Positions 44,284 to 51,798 of a stretch of DNA of 64,000 nucleotides are shown in pieces. The stretch comes from RUG334 sp045599645 (lineage in GTDB: Bacteria; Muiribacteriota; Ozemobacteria; Ozemobacterales; Ozemobacteraceae). The stretch spans positions 62,001-126,000 of the forward strand of contig JAZRWI010000111.1 in the NCBI GenBank assembly GCA_045599645.1. The letters are read 5' to 3'. The first letter of the stretch is position 1; every line of letters begins with the position of its first letter. The notes beneath the pieces are model-generated. The model did no database searches. It had not been told where the DNA came from and worked only from the letters and a program-made list of their open reading frames with translations. The position numbers and the translations under genes are program-made.

Positions 44284-45345
44284 TTATGCTGATTTCAGCA
44301 TTCTTTCCAGTTCCTTTGGATGCATGGTGTGAACCATAGCTTCTTCAAGGGTAATGTCGCCTCTGAGATACAAGTCTCTCAAAGACATTTCAAAGGTCAT
44401 CATACCTTCTTCATGGCTTGTCTGCATTGTTGTATAGAGACCGGAAACCTTCTGTTCACGGATACAGTTAGCAACTGCAGGATTACCAATAAGAATTTCG
44501 TTACATACTACACGACCCTTGCCGCTTGCAACTGGCAAAAGCTGCTGAGCAACAACTGCGCGCAATACAAATGAAAGCTGAGAACGGATCTGTCCCTGCT
44601 GATGTGGCGGGAACATGTCTATGATACGGTTAACAGTCTGGGCAGCGTCTGTGGTATGGAGTGTTCCAAATACCAAGTGACCGGTTTCAGCCATTGTACA
44701 AGCAGCAGAAACAGTTTCAAGGTCACGCATTTCGCCGACCAGAATAACGTCTGGGTCTTCACGAAGAACACGTCTGAGAGCTTCATCGAAAGACTTGGTA
44801 TCAATGTGAAGTTCACGCTGATTTACGATTGAGCGCTTGTGGTAGTGCAAATATTCAATCGGGTCTTCGATTGTCATAATATGACAACGGCGAGTTTCAT
44901 TAATGATATTGATAAGGCAGGCCAGTGAGGTTGACTTACCGGAACCAGTAGGACCAGTGAAGAGAACCAGACCCTTGCGCAATCTTGTAAAATCACGCAA
45001 TTTTTCAGGCAATCTCAATTCTTCAAGAGAAGGAATCTTAGTAGGAATGATACGGAATGCAGCGCCGATACAACCTCTTTGCTTGTAAACGTTAACACGG
45101 AAACGGCCAAAACCGTGAACAGAATAAGAAAGGTCCAATTCGAAGTTTTCTTCAAATTCCTTCTGCTGTTCAGCAGTAAGCATATTGTAGATGAGAGATC
45201 TTGTGTCCATTGGAGTCAGAACATCAAGGTCAGTCTGAATCAATTCGCCGTCAACGCGGATAACTGGAGGAGTACCTACAGTAAGATGCAAGTCTGATGC
45301 GCCGTTTTCTATAACTAGATTCAGCAAATCATTAAGAACAAACAT
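44284..45345 (-). CDS. pilT: type IV pilus retraction ATPase
   Basis: 353 aa hexameric ATPase powering pilus retraction. It has the N-terminal PAS-like part (ASDLHLTVGTPPVIRVDGEL), Walker A GPTGSGKST (~130-138), the Asp-box IMTIEDPIEYLH, Walker B LREDPDVILVGEMRD and the His box MAETGHLVFGTLHTTDA. The C-terminus carries MQTSHEEGMMTFEMSL, where PilT proteins have the AIRNLIRE-type retraction motif nearby. It is 45 nt downstream of pilB. Intact motifs indicate an active motor. Confidence 0.95.
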   Translation of the reverse strand: MFVLNDLLNLVIENGASDLHLTVGTPPVIRVDGELIQTDLDVLTPMDTRSLIYNMLTAEQQKEFEENFELDLSYSVHGFGRFRVNVYKQRGCIGAAFRIIPTKIPSLEELRLPEKLRDFTRLRKGLVLFTGPTGSGKSTSLACLINIINETRRCHIMTIEDPIEYLHYHKRSIVNQRELHIDTKSFDEALRRVLREDPDVILVGEMRDLETVSAACTMAETGHLVFGTLHTTDAAQTVNRIIDMFPPHQQGQIRSQLSFVLRAVVAQQLLPVASGKGRVVCNEILIGNPAVANCIREQKVSGLYTTMQTSHEEGMMTFEMSLRDLYLRGDITLEEAMVHTMHPKELERMLKSA

Positions 45346-45390
45346 GGATTGCTCTCCTTAAAAGAGTTGAGATTATAAATACCTTTATTA

Positions 45391-47268
45391 TTAGTGGTCG
45401 CCCATAGTAACACGAACAACTTCTTCAAGAGTTGTTACGCCAGTCAAAGCCTTACGCAAAGCAGATTCACGCAAAGACAACATACCTTCTTCAATTGCCT
45501 GACGTCTGATATCGTCTGTTGAACCACCGTTAAGAATAATATCTCTCAAGCGTTCAGACATCATCATAACTTCGTAAATACCAACACGACCCTTAGTTCC
45601 GTTCATGTTACAGGTTTCGCAACCTTTACCTTTATAGAACATCATGTTCTTTTCGTTGATATGTGGCAAGTCGAGACGTCTCAGCAATTCAGGAGTGATA
45701 CCGAACTGGCTGATCTGTTCAGCTCTTGGCTTAATTTCATACTTACAGTCTTTACAAATCTTACGAACAAGACGCTGAGCCTGAACAAGAATAACAGAGG
45801 TAGTAACCATGAAAGGTTCGATACCCATGTTAACAATACGACCGATGGTGCCTGGTGCGTCGTTTGTATGGAGTGTAGAAAGAACCAGGTGGCCTGTCAT
45901 AGAAGCCTTAATAGCGATTTCTGCTGTTTCAAAGTCACGGATTTCCCCTACCATGATTACGTCCGGGTCTTGGCGGAGGAATGAGCGGAGTGCTGCTGCG
46001 AATGTAAGACCGATTTCCGGTTTACACTGAACCTGGTTAACACCGTGAAGCATGTATTCAACAGGGTCTTCTGCAGTCATAACGTTTGTATCGATTGAGT
46101 TAACAGACGTAAGAGCTGAATAGAGTGTTGTAGTCTTACCGGAACCCGTAGGACCGGTAACAAGAATGATGCCGTATGGTGCAGCAATACCAGACTTGAA
46201 GCGTTCGAGGGTCTTAGGTTCGAAACCGAGGTCTTCGAGGTTAACCTTCAAAGAAGTCTGGTCCAAAATTCTCATAACGATCTTTTCGCCCCAGATAACT
46301 GGAAGAACAGAAACACGAAGGTCGATCATTCTGTTGGCGACTTTAATCTTAATACGACCGTCCTGAGGCAGACGCTTTTCAGCGATGTTCAGGGAGGACA
46401 TAATCTTAATACGTGAAGTAATAGCTGCAGTAGCTTTCTTCGGTGGCTGCATTGCTACATGCATAGCACCGTCCTGGCGGTATCTGATACGAAGTTCTTT
46501 TTCGAATGGTTCGATATGAATATCTGATACGCCGTTCTGAACAGCCTGTGAAATAACAAGGTTACAAAGACGAATGATCGGGGCGTCGTTTTCACCAAGT
46601 TCACCAAGCTGGTCAAGGTCGCCATCGCCACCGTCTTCATTACCGATATCCTGCAAGTCGTCCATCAATTTATCCTGCTGCGCTACTGCACCGTAGGCAT
46701 CCTGAAGGGCTTTGTTAATATCAGTGTGAGTTGCAACAACCGGTTTTACCATGTAACCGCTCATCAACTGAATATCGTCGATGGCGATAATGTTCAACGG
46801 GTCAACCATTGCAACAGTAAGCTTATTACCTACCTTGTTAATAGGAATAAGCATATGGCGCTTGGCTATATGTTCAGGAATGAGCTTAGCAATAACCGGG
46901 TCGATCAAATAGTTAGAAAGATCGATGAACGGTATGCGTAACTGCTTAGAAAGAATCTGAACGATATCCTGTTCAGTAACAAGATGCATTTCAACGAGAA
47001 CTGCGCCAAGACGCTTACCACTCTTCTTCTGAAGGGCGAGAGCCTGCTGAAGCTGTTCTTCGTTAATAAGACCTTCTGATATCAGAGAGTCACCAAGTCG
47101 CAATTTTTTGGAAGACATTGCATTTGGTGCCTTTGCTGCAGGCATTCCTGGAGCAGCCGGCTTAGCAAGAGCTCCAGCTCCTGGCATAGCAGGTTTTACA
47201 GTAGCTCCTGGTGCTTGTGGCATTGCAACGCCTGGCTTAGCTGGCCCTGGCGGTAGTGGTGAATTCAT
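45391..47268 (-). CDS. pilB: type IV pilus assembly ATPase
   Basis: 625 aa extension motor. The first ~50 residues are Pro/Ala/Gly-rich and unusual. An MshEN/T2SSE N-domain follows (about 52-200; LRLGDSLISEGLINEEQLQQ, LPE-HIAKRHMLIPI), then the ATPase core with Walker A GPTGSGKTTTLY (~371), VMTAEDPVEYMLHGVNQVQ, Walker B LRQDPDVIMVGEIRD and MTGHLVLSTLHTNDA. The four-Cys zinc site is CKDC...CETC. AGGAAGG precedes ATG 47268. It is in a run STAS-aroE-pilB-pilT; no pilC is seen in the window. Confidence 0.95.
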   Translation of the reverse strand: MNSPLPPGPAKPGVAMPQAPGATVKPAMPGAGALAKPAAPGMPAAKAPNAMSSKKLRLGDSLISEGLINEEQLQQALALQKKSGKRLGAVLVEMHLVTEQDIVQILSKQLRIPFIDLSNYLIDPVIAKLIPEHIAKRHMLIPINKVGNKLTVAMVDPLNIIAIDDIQLMSGYMVKPVVATHTDINKALQDAYGAVAQQDKLMDDLQDIGNEDGGDGDLDQLGELGENDAPIIRLCNLVISQAVQNGVSDIHIEPFEKELRIRYRQDGAMHVAMQPPKKATAAITSRIKIMSSLNIAEKRLPQDGRIKIKVANRMIDLRVSVLPVIWGEKIVMRILDQTSLKVNLEDLGFEPKTLERFKSGIAAPYGIILVTGPTGSGKTTTLYSALTSVNSIDTNVMTAEDPVEYMLHGVNQVQCKPEIGLTFAAALRSFLRQDPDVIMVGEIRDFETAEIAIKASMTGHLVLSTLHTNDAPGTIGRIVNMGIEPFMVTTSVILVQAQRLVRKICKDCKYEIKPRAEQISQFGITPELLRRLDLPHINEKNMMFYKGKGCETCNMNGTKGRVGIYEVMMMSERLRDIILNGGSTDDIRRQAIEEGMLSLRESALRKALTGVTTLEEVVRVTMGDH

Positions 47269-47322
47269 ATCTGCAATTCCTTCCTACTTCATAAAGAAAT
47301 ATTTCATACATACATAATATAG

Positions 47323-48171
47323 TCAGTCAAATATACTGCTTCTAATCACATCGGCAGGTGGAGCATAATTTGTGAGAACTTTAAATGCTTCTATGCCTTG
47401 TTTATATAAAAGCTCGCGACCGTCTATAGTTAAAGAGCATAATCGGTCAGCAGCTGCAAGAAGCTTTGAATCCTTCGAATAGTTGAAGTCTATAAAGCAC
47501 TTGGATGAATTCAGTGAGTTTGCGAACTCAGGAATGTCATCATTTTTCTGCCAACCAATAGGGGTAGTGTTTATGATTATATCAGATATTTCAATACTAT
47601 TGTTAAAATTTTTAGAATTCCATGTAAATTTTCGTAAAAAAATTTTTTTCTGGGATTCTGACGCAATTTCTTCGCTGGTTTCAGCAGAAAATTTTCTGGC
47701 AATCTGGTTTATTTGGCCTACCCCGTATTTTTTCAATGCCCAGATAGCCGAAATGGAAGTAGCCCCGTCGCCGATTACCAAGGCACTTTTCTTAGACAGC
47801 TGTTTTTTGTTGAGCAGGTTAAAAAAGCCTGTTGCATCGGTATTCCAGCCTTCAGCACCATTTTCTGTGAATTTTATTGTGTTAACAATTTTTGTTTCTG
47901 AGGCAGCACCATGTAAAATCTGGCAAAATTCTGCAGCAGCAAATTTGTGAGGTCTTGTAATGTTAATTCCCTTAACGCCCAAGTTTTTAAGTCCTGCTAA
48001 GGCCGCCCGGATATTTTCTGGTAGAACTGGTAAAGCGACGTAAACAGAATCAAGCTGCAATTTTTCAAAAGCAGCATTCCAAAATTTTGGGCTCAAAGAA
48101 TGTTGGACAGGAAACCCAATAAGTGCATAAACAGATGTTGTAGCAGAAACACTGCCAATTTTGTCTGTCAC
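47323..48171 (-). CDS. aroE: shikimate dehydrogenase
   Basis: 282 aa NADPH-dependent enzyme reducing 3-dehydroshikimate in aromatic amino-acid synthesis. Substrate motif IGFPVQHSLSPKFWN, catalytic Lys in NITRPHK, catalytic Asp in GWNTDATGF, nucleotide-binding VIGDGATSISAIWAL, and NTTPIGW are present. The glycine-rich loop reads GDGATS instead of the usual GAGGA, a mild departure. The start is GTG 48171, 18 nt after the STAS gene; the ribosome site is weak. The placement between a STAS gene and pilB appears incidental. Confidence 0.9.
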   Translation of the reverse strand: MTDKIGSVSATTSVYALIGFPVQHSLSPKFWNAAFEKLQLDSVYVALPVLPENIRAALAGLKNLGVKGINITRPHKFAAAEFCQILHGAASETKIVNTIKFTENGAEGWNTDATGFFNLLNKKQLSKKSALVIGDGATSISAIWALKKYGVGQINQIARKFSAETSEEIASESQKKIFLRKFTWNSKNFNNSIEISDIIINTTPIGWQKNDDIPEFANSLNSSKCFIDFNYSKDSKLLAAADRLCSLTIDGRELLYKQGIEAFKVLTNYAPPADVIRSSIFD

Positions 48172-48189
48172 TATATTACCCGGAAAGTT

Positions 48190-48555
48190 TTACTTATCTT
48201 GTGCCGGTGCAGTTTCGTAGCTTCTTAAAGCTTCGTCTTCACTTTCGTATATTTCAAAAACCTTTGTAAGTCTGGTAAGTTCAAAAAGTTCCATTACTGT
48301 TGAAGAAACATTAATAAACTTAATATTACCCTGAATCTTCTTGGCTTTCTTAAGGGCAGCAGCTACAGCGCCAACGCCAATAGAATTTACATAGCTTACT
48401 TCTGCAAAATCCATTACATATTTCTTTACAGGATTCTTAATTAGTTCATCAATCTTTGCCTTAAAGCTTTCTACGGTATCATTGCCGATGTCGCCCTGCA
48501 AAGTCAACACAACAACACCATTAGCTTTGGGCTTAGCAATTATATTAACATCCAT
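48190..48555 (-). CDS. STAS-domain protein (anti-sigma factor antagonist-like)
   Basis: 121 aa consisting of one STAS domain: VVLTLQGDIGND, then VMDFAEVSYVNSIGVGAVAA and FINVSSTVMELFELTRLTKVFEIY. In SpoIIAA-type antagonists the phosphorylated serine is in a D-S-S-G motif; here that reads N-S-I-G, so regulation by a serine kinase is uncertain. It starts at ATG 48555 with GAGGT upstream. It heads the STAS-aroE-pilB-pilT run. It could control a switch protein or act as a scaffold; no partner kinase or phosphatase is adjacent. Confidence 0.85.
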   Translation of the reverse strand: MDVNIIAKPKANGVVVLTLQGDIGNDTVESFKAKIDELIKNPVKKYVMDFAEVSYVNSIGVGAVAAALKKAKKIQGNIKFINVSSTVMELFELTRLTKVFEIYESEDEALRSYETAPAQDK

Positions 48556-48571
48556 TTAAAGTTCTACCTCA

Positions 48572-48596
48572 TTTCTGTACAGAAAAAAACGTTTTT
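48572..48596 (-). promoter_or_regulatory. two adjacent palindromes in the STAS leader
   Basis: TTTCTGTACAGAAA (48572-48585) is a perfect 14-bp palindrome, and AAAAACGTTTTT (48585-48596) follows directly. They lie 17-40 bp upstream of the STAS start and could be an operator or leader hairpins. Confidence 0.35.
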
Positions 48597-48602
48597 CGCT
48601 AA

Positions 48603-48646
48603 AATAAATACCTCATCTTTTTCTTTAATGCAAGAAAAAGATGAGG
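48603..48646 (-). terminator. rho-independent terminator after the PorV-like gene
   Basis: CCTCATCTTTTTCTT (48611-48625) / AAGAAAAAGATGAGG (48632-48646), a 15-bp perfect stem followed on the minus strand by TATTTATTTT. Confidence 0.8.
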
Positions 48647-48680
48647 CTTCTTGTAATGGGGTTGTAATTATCTAGTCAGA

Positions 48681-49619
48681 TCAGAATGTCTTTGAACAAG
48701 AAATTCTGTGGGCATCGCCCAGTGTTTCATCTGCATAAGAATAATCAAATCTCCAGGTATCAAGCTTGAAGCTTGCGCCAAGAGTAAGATCACTGTCGTG
48801 TGAACCAACTCTGAGGTCAACATTTTCATGAATCTTGTATTCAACACCGCAGAAGAATTTGCAATCCATATCCTTAACCTTGTTAAGGTCTGCAGCAACA
48901 AGAACCTTGTCATTGAACCTATGAGCAACACCAAATGTAGTTGTCAGAGGAACCTTATCCTTTGTGTCTGTTCCAGTGTTCCAATCAAGACTTTCAGCAA
49001 TATCTCTGATTGAAAGACCAACGCTGGTATTTGCGTCGAAATCATACAGGAAACCGAAATCAAGACCCATAGTATCAGCTTTCTTATCCATGAGCTTGTG
49101 TTTCAAATATTTCAGGTTCACGCCACCATAAAATTTATTGCTGAAGGCTCTGCCATAGGAAACAAAAGTGTTGGTTTCCTTGTCTTCGAAGTAACCTTCA
49201 ATTTTTACATTTCCATTACCATCGGTAATAGGATTTCCATCTGCATCTTCATTGGTTATCGGGATGCCATCAATACCGAAGTTAATGTGAGAAATAGCTA
49301 CTGTACCTTCACTCTTACCGTTCTTAGTTAAAACGTTAGCGTAGTTGAAGAAGTTATAATCACGGTCGTCAGTAAGACTTGAATGCATGAATGAAGCTTC
49401 ATGTCTTTTCAGCTTTGCAAGACCTGCCGGGTTCCAGAATGCTGCAGTTGAATCATTTGCAACAGCGGTGAATGCGCCACCCATACCAAGTGCTCTTGCA
49501 CCAACGCCCATTTTGAGGTAAGCGCCAGCCTGACCGGCACCGTCGTCAGAGGCAAATATTGGAGCAGCGGCTCCAATTCCAAGAATTGCTACTAATAGGG
49601 TTTTTACAACCTTTTTCAT
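48681..49619 (-). CDS. PorV/UPF0164-family outer-membrane beta-barrel protein
   Basis: 312 aa. The signal peptide (1-23) ends at PIFAS. The family signature is GAYLKMGVGARALGMGGAFTAVANDSTAAFWNPAGLAKL. Alternating amphipathic strands follow to the C-terminal Phe of SKTF, typical of outer-membrane barrels. PorV members serve as outer-membrane shuttles or porin-like proteins in Bacteroidota and several candidate phyla. The segment with DADGNPITDGNGNV is probably an extracellular loop. AAGGGG precedes ATG 49619. It is a monocistronic unit with its own terminator. Confidence 0.85.
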   Translation of the reverse strand: MKKVVKTLLVAILGIGAAAPIFASDDGAGQAGAYLKMGVGARALGMGGAFTAVANDSTAAFWNPAGLAKLKRHEASFMHSSLTDDRDYNFFNYANVLTKNGKSEGTVAISHINFGIDGIPITNEDADGNPITDGNGNVKIEGYFEDKETNTFVSYGRAFSNKFYGGVNLKYLKHKLMDKKADTMGLDFGFLYDFDANTSVGLSIRDIAESLDWNTGTDTKDKVPLTTTFGVAHRFNDKVLVAADLNKVKDMDCKFFCGVEYKIHENVDLRVGSHDSDLTLGASFKLDTWRFDYSYADETLGDAHRISCSKTF

Positions 49620-49718
49620 ATTATTCCCCTTACAAGTAAATAGAACTTGAACCTCATATCGACAGGAGTGATATTTTGTTTAACTATTTTTTATAATTTG
49701 GGAAAATATTTTATATAG

Positions 49719-50050
49719 GCTTGGTAGAAGGTGTAGCACGATAGGCTTGTGGCTTGTGGCCGAGAGAAGCAGGCCGCTGGAAGCTCGAAGCTGGAAGCTC
49801 GAAACTCGAAGCTGGAAGCTCGAAGCTGGAAGCTCGAAGCTGGAAGCTCGAAGCTCGAAGCTGGAAGCTCGAAGCTGGAAGCTCGAAGCTTAAAGCTTAT
49901 AGCTTTCCGGCTTATAGCTTCAGGCTTATTGCTTCAAGCTTATAGCTTCAGGCTTATAGCTTTCCGGCTTATAGCTTCAGGCTTATTGCTTCAGGCTTAT
50001 AGCTTCAGGCTTATAGCTTTCCGGCTTATAGCTTCAGGCTTATTGAAACA
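49719..50050. repeat. AGCT-rich repeat element 1
   Basis: It is bounded by GCTTGGTAGAAGGTGTAGC (49719-49737) and CTTATTGAAACA (50039-50050). Block A (about 49779-49890) is a 14-bp unit GGAAGCTCGAAGCT repeated about eight times. Block B (about 49890-50040) repeats CTTATAGCTTTCCGG and CTTATAGCTTCAGG. The blocks are partly complementary and could fold. The open frames across it are repeat translation, not genes. Confidence 0.85.
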
Positions 50051-50077
50051 AACCTTATACTTGATATGTAAAAGGGC

Positions 50078-50113
50078 ATAAAAAAAGCCTGCCGGGTAGG
50101 CAGGCTTTTTATT
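50078..50113 (-). terminator. rho-independent terminator after the FecR-domain gene
   Basis: AGCCTGCC (50086-50093) / GGCAGGCT (50099-50106) with a 5-nt loop, flanked by A and T runs, so it can work on both strands. Confidence 0.85.
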
Positions 50114-50123
50114 TTACAGGGGC

Positions 50124-50873
50124 TTATTTGCGAACGGCTTTGCGAGTTGCCTTGCGGGCTGCTTCAACCTTCTGCTTAGCTTCAAGAACTCTTGCGTCAT
50201 CTTCGCCATATTCATTCTTGAGGTTTACGTAGTCGAGGAAGAGCTTGTTGATGTCATTAGAATTAGAAGCTGAAGCTTTCCATTCTGCATCGTTCCATTC
50301 AGCCTTCTTCAGTTCAGCATTGAACTGAACTGGCTTAGACAAATCGCCTTCAGCGTCAGCATAAGCTGCAAGACCTTCAGTAAGAAGAGCATTACCTTCA
50401 GCATTGCCTCTTACTGCAACAGCGCCTTCAACAACAGAAACTGAAGATTTCTTTCTTGAAGAAACTGCTACTTCAAATTCAGTACCTCTGATACCAGCTA
50501 CGAGAGATGGAGTTTCAATACGGAATTCAGTTCCACGCTTTGTGAACTTATACCAGGTTTTACCCTTGAAAACTCTGATGCTCATTGGCTGAACTTCTAC
50601 GAGAGTTCTTTCTTTAATGCGCATGTTAGTGCCGTCTTCATAGGTAAGAGTAGCTTTTGAATCTATTAAGGTTTCAAGAAGATCGCCTGCATAAAGCTGG
50701 CATGGTTCACTGATAACATCAGTTTTAGTACTGCCAACACGAGTCAGTTTTACCTGACCGCTAACGATTTCGAGCTTAGCGTCGAGAGCAATGAGTTCTT
50801 CTTCTGCGAAAGCTGCAGTAGAGAGAACAAGACATAATACAGTGAGAAGGAAGCGCATAGTGTTGCGATTCAT
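50124..50873 (-). CDS. secreted FecR-domain protein
   Basis: 249 aa. The signal peptide (1-23) ends at AAFAE. A FecR domain spans about 30-175 (VSGQVKLTRVG, AGDLLETLIDSKATLTYEDG, FKGKTWYKF, TPSLVAGIRGTEFEVAV, VSVVEGAVAVRG). The last ~70 residues are helical and basic (KVEAARKATRKAVRK). Unlike the FecR of iron uptake there is no cytoplasmic anti-sigma part, and no sigma factor or TonB receptor is adjacent. It is probably a periplasmic binding or structural protein. AGGAGG lies 10 nt upstream, and a near-perfect promoter at 50932-50960 suggests strong expression. Confidence 0.85.
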   Translation of the reverse strand: MNRNTMRFLLTVLCLVLSTAAFAEEELIALDAKLEIVSGQVKLTRVGSTKTDVISEPCQLYAGDLLETLIDSKATLTYEDGTNMRIKERTLVEVQPMSIRVFKGKTWYKFTKRGTEFRIETPSLVAGIRGTEFEVAVSSRKKSSVSVVEGAVAVRGNAEGNALLTEGLAAYADAEGDLSKPVQFNAELKKAEWNDAEWKASASNSNDINKLFLDYVNLKNEYGEDDARVLEAKQKVEAARKATRKAVRK

Positions 50874-50931
50874 AGTTATAAAGCCTCCTGATAATCTTCT
50901 GTCCTTATAGAGACTGAATTGAATTATCTAA

Positions 50932-50960
50932 ATTATAAAGATGTGAGGGGAAAGTGTCAA
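50932..50960 (-). promoter_or_regulatory. consensus sigma70 promoter of the FecR-domain gene
   Basis: Minus strand TTGACA (plus 50955-50960), 17-bp spacer, TATAAT (plus 50932-50937): both boxes match the consensus exactly, 59 bp upstream of the ATG. Confidence 0.85.
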
Positions 50961-50997
50961 GGGTACATAACTAGTTTTTTAGTTTTTCCTCATCTTA

Positions 50998-51149
50998 GCT
51001 TGGTTGAAGGTGTAGCTTTAATAAGCTATAAGCTATAAGCGGCAAGCTATAAGCTATAAGCGGCAAGCTATGAGCTATAAGCGGCAAGCTATGAGCTTCG
51101 AGCTTCAGGCTTCGAGCTTCGAACTTCAGGCTTCGAGCTTATTGAAACA
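50998..51149. repeat. AGCT-rich repeat element 2
   Basis: It is bounded by GCTTGGTTGAAGGTGTAGC (50998-51016) and CTTATTGAAACA (51138-51149), the same boundary words as element 1 in the same orientation. The core runs AAGCTATAAGCGGC units, then GAGCTTCGAGCTTCAGGC units. This core resembles the reverse complement of the core of element 1. Confidence 0.8.
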
Positions 51150-51173
51150 CACGTGCTACTTGCTTATATAAAA

Positions 51174-51206
51174 TAGAAAAAGCGGGCGATTAGCCCGCTT
51201 TTTTTG
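51174..51206 (-). terminator. rho-independent terminator after gmk
   Basis: AGCGGGC (51181-51187) / GCCCGCT (51193-51199) with loop GATTA, with A and T runs on either side. Confidence 0.85.
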
Positions 51207-51213
51207 TTTTATA

Positions 51214-51792
51214 TCACATGTAGTGACAGAAGATGCTTTCGATTTCTTTTTTGGCTTCGTCAAGGTTGTCATTCACAAGACGATGTTCATAATTCTTAGA
51301 ACATTCGATTTCCTTGCGGGCATTTATCATGCGTTTCTGCAAAGCTTCTTCGCTGTCTGTATTGCGACCTCTGATACGATTTTCCAATTCTTCAAAGCTT
51401 GGTGGAAGAATGAAAATCATGACTGCTTCCGGGTATTCCTTATGGATTTTCATACCGCCCTGAACGTCGATATTCAAAACAACATCACGACCGGCCTTTA
51501 CGTTATCCATCAGAAACTTTCTTGGTGTTCCGTAGTAGTTACCATGAACACAAGCCCATTCAGCAAAAGCGTCTTCCTTTATTTCTGCTTCAAACTGAGC
51601 TGAGGAACAGAAATTATATTCCTGACCATCCTTTTCACCGCCACGAGGTGCTCTCGAGGTAGTAGAAATAGAATAAACAACCTTCGGACTATATTTATCT
51701 ACAATATAGTTGCACAATACGGTTTTGCCGACCCCGGAAGGGCCAGAAACAACAAATATATGCCCAACTTTATTAGTTTGTGCAGAATTCAT
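51214..51792 (-). CDS. gmk: guanylate kinase
   Basis: 192 aa. It phosphorylates GMP to GDP. The P-loop is SGPSGVGKT (16-24), GMP-binding STTSRAPRGGEKDGQEY, then GNYYGTP, VVLNIDVQGG and IFILPPS, with the lid RIRGRNTDSEEALQKR. Length is slightly short of the usual ~205, with a truncated C-terminus (IESIFCHYM) but no missing catalytic motif. It starts 6 nt after the gpmI stop; AAGAAGTGA is the likely ribosome site. Confidence 0.95.
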   Translation of the reverse strand: MNSAQTNKVGHIFVVSGPSGVGKTVLCNYIVDKYSPKVVYSISTTSRAPRGGEKDGQEYNFCSSAQFEAEIKEDAFAEWACVHGNYYGTPRKFLMDNVKAGRDVVLNIDVQGGMKIHKEYPEAVMIFILPPSFEELENRIRGRNTDSEEALQKRMINARKEIECSKNYEHRLVNDNLDEAKKEIESIFCHYM

Positions 51793-51798
51793 ATTAAA

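Noticed and set aside
49749..50081. Open frame through AGCT repeats giving a SSKLEAR/LIAFRLIA-like protein
   Set aside because: It is a translation of short tandem repeats with no ribosome site; other frames are open too.
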